A DNA stretch of 9,689 bases from Deltaproteobacteria bacterium. Lineage in GTDB: Bacteria; Desulfobacterota; Syntrophia; Syntrophales; UBA2210. This document shows positions 5,668 to 9,689 of this stretch, in pieces. Position numbers and translations under genes: made by a program. Location: contig JAFGSH010000230.1 of NCBI GenBank assembly GCA_016934695.1, positions 1-9,689 of the forward strand, read 5' to 3'. Position 1 is the first letter of the stretch. The number at the start of each line of letters is the position of its first letter. The notes under the pieces were generated by a model, which was not told the origin of the DNA, searched no databases, and saw only the letters and a program-made list of their open reading frames with translations.

Positions 5668-6405
5668 TTACAGCTCACGGATCGCCCGGGTCTCGTATTC
5701 CCCGATGAACCCCTTGTCCGCGAAGCTGAAGTAGTCGTCGTTTCCGATGATGATGTGGTCGAAGAAGTTGATCCCCGTCGCCTTGGCGGCCATCATCAGG
5801 CTCCGGGTGAATGCCTTGTCGTTCTCGCTCGGGGCCGTGGCGCCGGAGGGGTGGTTGTGGGCGACGATGACCGAGGGGGCGTTGTTCCGGACGGCCGTCT
5901 GGATGATGTCGCGGATGTACGGGTTCGCCCGGTCGACGGTCCCGTAGTCGATATCGATCATATCCGAAACGGCGTTTCTCCCGTCGAGGAGAAGCAGGAT
6001 GAACCGCTCCTTTGTGAGGTCCCGCATCAGCGGCATCAGGAGGTCAGCCACGTCTGAGGAGTGCCGGATCGGGGCGGAGGGTTTCTTCTTCTCGCTGAGC
6101 ATCCGCCGGCCCAGCTCCATGGCCGCCTTGATCTGCGCGATTTTCGCGTCCTTGAGACCGGTGATTTTTTTGAATTCGGAGGTGTCGGCGCCGGCCATCG
6201 CACGCAGGGACTTGAAACGGTGCAGCACCTCCCTGCCGATATCGACGGCGCTCCTGCCGGGTGTGCCGGTCCTGATCAGGATGGCGAGGAGTTCCGCGTT
6301 GCTGAGGGCGTGCTCTCCGTATTTGAGCAGTTTTTCGCGGGGGCGGTCATCCTCCGACCACTCGCGGATGGGGATGGGATAGCGGACCTTCGTATTCCTT
6401 GCCAT
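5668..6405 (-). CDS. radC: RadC family protein (JAMM/MPN+ domain)
   Basis: A complete 245-residue RadC/UPF0758 protein. Despite its name, a role in DNA repair was withdrawn for E. coli RadC; the family's real function is unsettled. Residues about 10-105 form the N-terminal helical part: REWSEDDRPREKLLKYGEHALSNAELLAILIRTGTPG, then a helix-hairpin-helix-like ITGLKDAKIAQIKAAMELGRR. Residues about 115-240 are the JAB1/MPN+ metalloprotease-like domain. Its metal motif is intact: H183-N-H185-x7-S193-x2-D196, with E133 (TKERF) as the likely catalytic Glu. AAGGCGGG lies about ten bases before the ATG. It stands alone between a promoter at 6439-6467 and a downstream terminator, and is divergent from greA. 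Nothing nearby suggests a phage or island copy. Confidence 0.97.
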   Translation of the reverse strand: MARNTKVRYPIPIREWSEDDRPREKLLKYGEHALSNAELLAILIRTGTPGRSAVDIGREVLHRFKSLRAMAGADTSEFKKITGLKDAKIAQIKAAMELGRRMLSEKKKPSAPIRHSSDVADLLMPLMRDLTKERFILLLLDGRNAVSDMIDIDYGTVDRANPYIRDIIQTAVRNNAPSVIVAHNHPSGATAPSENDKAFTRSLMMAAKATGINFFDHIIIGNDDYFSFADKGFIGEYETRAIREL

Positions 6406-6438
6406 AACATCGCCCGCCTTCGGCCGTTGTTGTCGATC

Positions 6439-6467
6439 AGTTTAGTACGGAGAGGCTGAAATAGCAA
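6439..6467 (-). promoter_or_regulatory. Probable radC promoter
   Basis: Minus strand: -35 TTGCTA (plus 6462-6467, 4 of 6), 17-base spacer, -10 TAAACT (plus 6439-6444, 4 of 6), giving a start near 6432 and a leader of about 27 bases before the radC ATG. Confidence 0.55.
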
Positions 6468-6503
6468 CCGGCAAAAAACGCCAAGAACGGGGGTTATTAT
6501 CGG

Positions 6504-6532
6504 TTGAAAAAGTCCAGGAGATAGGATATAGG
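6504..6532 (+). promoter_or_regulatory. Probable greA promoter
   Basis: -35 TTGAAA (6504-6509, 5 of 6), 17-base spacer, -10 TATAGG (6527-6532, 4 of 6). The predicted start near 6539 coincides with the foot of the hairpin at 6539-6574. It is back to back with the radC promoter. Confidence 0.55.
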
Positions 6533-6538
6533 GAAAAT

Positions 6539-6582
6539 CAGTGCATGGAGTTGAACAAGCAACTCTGTGCATTGTTATTTTT
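6539..6582 (+). terminator. Terminator-like hairpin in the greA leader
   Basis: TGCATGGAGTTG (6542-6553) pairs with CAACTCTGTGCA (6560-6571) through all 12 positions if two G-U pairs are allowed, and three more pairs extend the foot to 6539 and 6574. The loop is AACAAG. It is followed by TTATTTTT (6575-6582). It lies between the greA promoter and the greA ATG at 6624, so only readthrough would express greA; stopped transcripts would be about 40-45 nt. Confidence 0.65.
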
Positions 6583-6623
6583 ATGGCGGCCAATCGTGAC
6601 AGCTGCCACCCGGAGAAGAGAGC

Positions 6624-7097
6624 ATGGAGAAGTTTCCCATCACGCAGGCAGGATTTGACAGGCTGAAGGAAGAACTGGATCGTCTGAGGCGGGTCGAGGT
6701 GCCCGCGAACATACGGGATATCGAAGAGGCCAGGGGGCACGGCGACATCGCGGAAAACGCCGAATACGCCGCGGCAAAGGAGAGACAGGCATTCATCCAG
6801 GGGAAGCTCCAGGAGCTGGAAAACAACCTGGCGCGATCGACGATCGTCGATCTGAATGACCTCACCGACGAGATGGCCGTCTTCGGATCGACCGTCACGA
6901 TCGAGGACATCAATACGGGAGAGGTGACCCGATACCGGCTCGTCGGTCCCTTCGAGTCGGACATGAGCCGGAACCAGATGTCCGTCACATCCCCCATCGG
7001 CAGAGCCCTCATCAGAAAAAAGCTGGGAGACGATGTCAGGGTCGAAACGCCGGGGGGCGTCAGGGAATTCGAGATTGTGGACATCACGATCGAGTAA
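6624..7097 (+). CDS. greA: Transcription elongation factor GreA
   Basis: A full-length 157-residue GreA. It enters the secondary channel of RNA polymerase and stimulates cleavage of the 3' end of backtracked RNA, rescuing arrested complexes. Residues about 1-75 form the antiparallel coiled coil; its tip GHGDIAENAEYAAAKERQ carries the acidic residues D41 and E44 that help hold the catalytic metal. Residues about 80-157 are the FKBP-like domain (VFGSTVTIED, YRLVGPFESD, SVTSPIGRALIRKKLGDDVRVETPGG). ATG at 6624 follows GGAGAAGAG (6612-6620). The gene has its own promoter and a terminator-like leader hairpin. It is convergent with cysS, with only 27 bases between the two stops and no clear terminator there. 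Confidence 0.98.
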   Translation: MEKFPITQAGFDRLKEELDRLRRVEVPANIRDIEEARGHGDIAENAEYAAAKERQAFIQGKLQELENNLARSTIVDLNDLTDEMAVFGSTVTIEDINTGEVTRYRLVGPFESDMSRNQMSVTSPIGRALIRKKLGDDVRVETPGGVREFEIVDITIE

Positions 7098-7124
7098 CGT
7101 CCGGAGGATCTTCCTCGCGCAGTC

Positions 7125-8606
7125 CTATCCGATCTTCCAGGTGGTGGCGGCGGGGGTGTCCTTGATGACGATCCCCTTGCCGGCCAGAAGGTCTCTGATC
7201 TCATCGGCGCGGGTCCAGTCTTTGGCCTCCCGCGCCTCTTTCCTCTCGGCGATCAGCCGCTCTATCTCTTCCACGTCAAGGCCGGATTTCCCGGCCTCCC
7301 GCTCCCGGTCCTTCGCGAAGTAGTCGTCGGGGTCTTCCAGGAAGAGCCCCAGTACCTTCCCCGCTTCCCTGATCCGTTCCCGCGCCTCATGCAGGGTAAA
7401 GAGAATCCCCCGGCCGGGCCGCGTCCCCTCAGCCGGGAGGGAGCCATTGATGATACGGACCGCGTCGAAGATATACCCCAGAGCCATGGGCGTATTGAAA
7501 TCGTCGTCCATCGCCTCGACGAACCGGCCGGGAAGTGTCCTTGCCTTCTCGAACACCGCCTGGTCTTCCCCGGAGAGATCCTTTTCGGAGAGATCGGGGA
7601 GACCCTCTTCTCCGCCGAGCGCATCCTTGATCCCCTTCAGGGCGGCGTACACCCGCTCCATCCCCGTCCGCGCCTCCGCCATGGCGGCCTCCGAGAAGTC
7701 GATGTAGCTCTTGTAGTGGCGCTGGAGGATGAAAAACCGCACCACCTCCGGGTGGTAGGCGGCGAGGATCTCCTTGATGGACAGGGTGTTACCGAGGGAC
7801 TTGGACATCTTCTCGCTGTCGATCTTGATGAAGCCGTTGTGTATCCAGTATCTCGCGAAGGGTTTTCCCGTAGCCCCCTCGGACTGGGCGATCTCGTTTT
7901 CGTGATGCGGGAAGATCAGGTCCTCGCCCCCGCCGTGGATGTCGAAGGTATCCCCCAGAAACCGCTGGCTCATGACGGAGCACTCGATGTGCCACCCCGG
8001 CCGGCCGTTCCCCCAGGGACTGCTCCACCAGGGCTCCCCCTCCTTGCTGGACTTCCAGAGGACGAAGTCGAAGGGGTTCTTCTTCTTCTCGTCCACATCG
8101 ATCCGGGCGCCGGCCATCATGTCATCGAGGTCCCTGCCCGACAGCTTGCCGTACCCCTCGAACTTTTCCACCGAAAAGTAAACATCGCCGTCGACGACGT
8201 AGGCGAGGCCCTTCTCCATCAGGGCATCGATGAGGCGGATCATCCCCTTGATATTCTCGGTCGCCTTGGGTGCCGCCGTGGGACGGGCCACCCCGAGGCG
8301 GTCCATATCCTCGTTGTGCTCCTTGATGTACCGCTCCGATATCTCGCTTATCCCGGTCCCCTCCGCGATCGCCTTTCCGATGATCTTGTCGTCGACGTCC
8401 GTGAAGTTCTTGACATAGGTGACATCGTAGCCCCTGTATTTCAGATACCGGTAGATGACGTCGAAGACTACCGCAGAGCGGGCATGCCCGATGTGGCACA
8501 CGTCGTACGCGGTGACCCCGCAGACGTAGAGGCCGACCTTTCCCTCTTCGAGGGGGACGAACTCTTCTCTCTTCTTCGTCAGGGTGTTGTACAGTTTCAA
8601 ACTCAT
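7125..8606 (-). CDS. cysS: Cysteine--tRNA ligase (CysS)
   Basis: A complete 493-residue class I aminoacyl-tRNA synthetase that charges tRNA-Cys in the cytoplasm. The signature HIGH is at 38-41 (CHIGHARS) and KMSKS at 266-270. The zinc ligands that bind the cysteine thiol are C29, C209 (GWHIECS), H234 and E238 (FPHHENE), almost the same numbering as in E. coli. The DALR anticodon-side helical region follows the catalytic core (about 300-430), and the C-terminus is the usual small domain with AEIR-type helix (WTRADEIRDLLAGKGIVIKDT). The ATG has GAGGA about ten bases upstream. It follows argC by 66 bases in the same direction, so the two are probably co-transcribed. Confidence 0.99.
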   Translation of the reverse strand: MSLKLYNTLTKKREEFVPLEEGKVGLYVCGVTAYDVCHIGHARSAVVFDVIYRYLKYRGYDVTYVKNFTDVDDKIIGKAIAEGTGISEISERYIKEHNEDMDRLGVARPTAAPKATENIKGMIRLIDALMEKGLAYVVDGDVYFSVEKFEGYGKLSGRDLDDMMAGARIDVDEKKKNPFDFVLWKSSKEGEPWWSSPWGNGRPGWHIECSVMSQRFLGDTFDIHGGGEDLIFPHHENEIAQSEGATGKPFARYWIHNGFIKIDSEKMSKSLGNTLSIKEILAAYHPEVVRFFILQRHYKSYIDFSEAAMAEARTGMERVYAALKGIKDALGGEEGLPDLSEKDLSGEDQAVFEKARTLPGRFVEAMDDDFNTPMALGYIFDAVRIINGSLPAEGTRPGRGILFTLHEARERIREAGKVLGLFLEDPDDYFAKDREREAGKSGLDVEEIERLIAERKEAREAKDWTRADEIRDLLAGKGIVIKDTPAATTWKIG

Positions 8607-8626
8607 GGATACGGCGTCCTCATCAT
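8603..8626 (-). CDS. Possible 7-codon ORF overlapping the cysS start
   Basis: Minus strand: ATG ATG AGG ACG CCG TAT CCA TGA, whose TGA overlaps the cysS ATG as ATGA. A purine-rich GGGAGGAGG lies about 11 bases before its first ATG. It could couple or tune cysS translation, but an ORF this short may be chance; the same stretch also contains the cysS Shine-Dalgarno site. Confidence 0.15.
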   Translation of the reverse strand: MMRTPYP

Positions 8627-8657
8627 CGAGGCAGTTTCCTCCTCCCGGCCTGCCTCG
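8627..8657 (-). promoter_or_regulatory. Hairpin in the argC-cysS junction
   Basis: A perfect 8-bp inverted repeat, CGAGGCAG (8627-8634) and CTGCCTCG (8650-8657), with a 15-base loop that on the minus strand is purine-rich (GGGAGGAGGAAA). No T tract follows, so it is not a terminator. It may be a processing or stabilising stem that lets argC and cysS be expressed at different levels. Confidence 0.35.
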
Positions 8658-8672
8658 GACATGTACAGGTTC

Positions 8673-9689
8673 TCAGGGAAACGGCGACATCTGGCCCAGA
8701 CCGGTGTCCTCCGGCAGGCCGCACATGAGGTTCATGTTCTGGACCGCCTGCCCCGACGCCCCCTTGACCAGGTTGTCGATGGCCGACACGATGATAGCCC
8801 TCCCGGTGCGTCCGTCGACGACGCACCCGATATCGCAGAAGTTGGAGCCCCTGACCGACGAGATGTTCGGCAGGCTTCCCGTCTTGCATATCCGTATGAA
8901 CTTCTCGCCGGCGTAGAAGTTCCGGTAGAGATCGATGATCTCTTCCGCGGATACTCTTTGATTGAGATCCGCATATATGGTGCTCAGGATCCCCCGGTTG
9001 ACCGGCACGAGGTGGGGGGTAAAGGAGACCGCCAGGTCCCGCTTCGCGAGGAGGGACAGCTCCTGCTCGATCTCCGGGGTGTGGCGGTGCGACCCGACCT
9101 TGTACGCCTTGAACCCCTCGTTCACCTCGCAGAAGAGCGAGCCGAGCTGCAGATCGCGTCCCGCTCCGCTCACGCCCGACTTCGAATCGGCGATGATCGA
9201 CGAGGGATCGATGCACCCTTCCTTCAGCAGGGGGGCGATCCCCAGAATGATACTCGTGGGGTAACAGCCGGGGTTGGCGACCAGGGTCGCCCCTTTCACT
9301 GCATCCCGGTACAACTCGGGAAGTCCGTAGACGGCTCCCTCCAGCAGGCCGGGGGCGGTGTGCTTCACGTACCACGACTCGTATACCGACACGTCCTTCA
9401 GGCGGAAGTCGGCGCTGAGATCGATCACCTTGATCCCCGCCTCGACGAAGGCCGGCGCCACCGCCATGGCCTCCCCGTGCGGGAGCGCCAGGAAGACCAC
9501 GTCGCAGGCAGACTCGAGCTGTCCGGGGGATGAGTCAACAAATGACAGATCCGCCATACCGGCGAATGACGGGTAGACCTCGGAAACCGGTGTGCCCTTG
9601 AATTTTCTCGATGTGACGGCGACGACATCCGCTTCGGGATGGCCGATCAACAGCCGCAGGAGTTCCTGACCGGTGTAACCGCTCCCCCC
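8673..9689 (-). CDS. argC: N-acetyl-gamma-glutamyl-phosphate reductase (ArgC), N-terminus cut off by the window edge
   Basis: Third enzyme of arginine (ornithine) synthesis: NADPH-dependent reduction of N-acetyl-glutamyl-phosphate to the semialdehyde. 338 residues plus the stop are visible, reading from base 9689 without interruption. The first visible residues [14 protein letters not shown] are the NADP-binding glycine motif that normally starts about 7-8 residues after the initiator Met, so very little is missing. The catalytic Cys is in [10 protein letters not shown] (Cys codon at 9264-9266), and [33 protein letters not shown] and [17 protein letters not shown] follow in family order. It ends with a short tail GQMSPFP beyond the usual LPE.TGL. 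The true start lies beyond the window; an in-frame TTG at 9650 is not the start. cysS follows 66 bases downstream. Confidence 0.98.
   Translation of the reverse strand, partial: GGSGYTGQELLRLLIGHPEADVVAVTSRKFKGTPVSEVYPSFAGMADLSFVDSSPGQLESACDVVFLALPHGEAMAVAPAFVEAGIKVIDLSADFRLKDVSVYESWYVKHTAPGLLEGAVYGLPELYRDAVKGATLVANPGCYPTSIILGIAPLLKEGCIDPSSIIADSKSGVSGAGRDLQLGSLFCEVNEGFKAYKVGSHRHTPEIEQELSLLAKRDLAVSFTPHLVPVNRGILSTIYADLNQRVSAEEIIDLYRNFYAGEKFIRICKTGSLPNISSVRGSNFCDIGCVVDGRTGRAIIVSAIDNLVKGASGQAVQNMNLMCGLPEDTGLGQMSPFP

Noticed and set aside
7098..7124. A bidirectional terminator between greA and cysS
   Set aside because: Only a 5-bp stem (GAGGA/TCCTC, 3-base loop) is present and there is no T tract on either strand.
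7389..9533. A 714-residue open frame on the plus strand
   Set aside because: It lies antisense to cysS and argC, both of which are unmistakable with intact motifs. Its composition (many Val, Asp, Arg, Pro, His) is that of a GC-rich antisense shadow, and it crosses the boundary between two genes.
1..9689. CRISPR array, prophage, integron or defence island
   Set aside because: No regularly spaced repeats, integrase, transposase, toxin-antitoxin or nuclease genes are visible. RadC can mark mobile islands, but here it sits among housekeeping genes.

Overview
The window is ordinary bacterial chromosome: densely packed housekeeping genes on both strands, moderately high GC with GC-rich third positions, Shine-Dalgarno sites before most genes and sigma70-type promoters. 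A Gram-negative host is clear from a secreted beta-barrel protein ending in Phe and a periplasmic parvulin-type chaperone. The gene mix, the fold-back intergenic repeat at 3039-3150 and the general protein style suggest a deltaproteobacterium (Desulfobacterota, perhaps a syntroph or sulfate-reducer relative). That placement is inference; no marker in the window fixes it.

Layout, left to right. 1-309 (minus) is the N-terminal third of an enoyl-CoA hydratase/isomerase. Its upstream region (358-508) holds a consensus-like promoter, a 12-codon ORF and an intrinsic terminator. 593-1606 (minus) is a SurA/PrsA-like parvulin isomerase, probably a lipoprotein. Divergent from it, 1851-2501 and 2482-2991 (plus) are a TrhA/hemolysin III membrane protein and an overlapping putative molybdenum-carrier (circularly permuted YpsA) protein. 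A 112-bp fold-back repeat lies at 3039-3150. 3209-4390 (minus) is a six-helix membrane diguanylate cyclase, preceded by an outer-membrane beta-barrel gene at 4498-5319 (minus). The 348-base gap 5320-5667 is AT-rich at one end and carries a possible small RNA (promoter plus terminator, minus strand). 5668-6405 (minus) is radC. 6624-7097 (plus) is greA, with a promoter followed at once by a terminator-like hairpin. 7125-8606 (minus) is cysS, and argC (8673 to beyond 9689, minus) lies just upstream in the same direction, giving an argC-cysS pair.

Functionally the genes are mixed: transcript cleavage (GreA), translation (CysS), arginine synthesis (ArgC), envelope protein folding, c-di-GMP signalling, fatty-acid or acyl-CoA metabolism, and two poorly understood families (RadC, cpYpsA). 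No phage, CRISPR, defence or conjugation genes and no tRNA or rRNA genes are visible. The noncoding DNA is the most interesting part. In three places a promoter is followed within about 120 bases by an intrinsic terminator: before the enoyl-CoA hydratase gene, downstream of radC, and before greA. The greA case resembles the GraL leader transcripts known from E. coli. I see no strong evidence for a wholly new multi-gene system.
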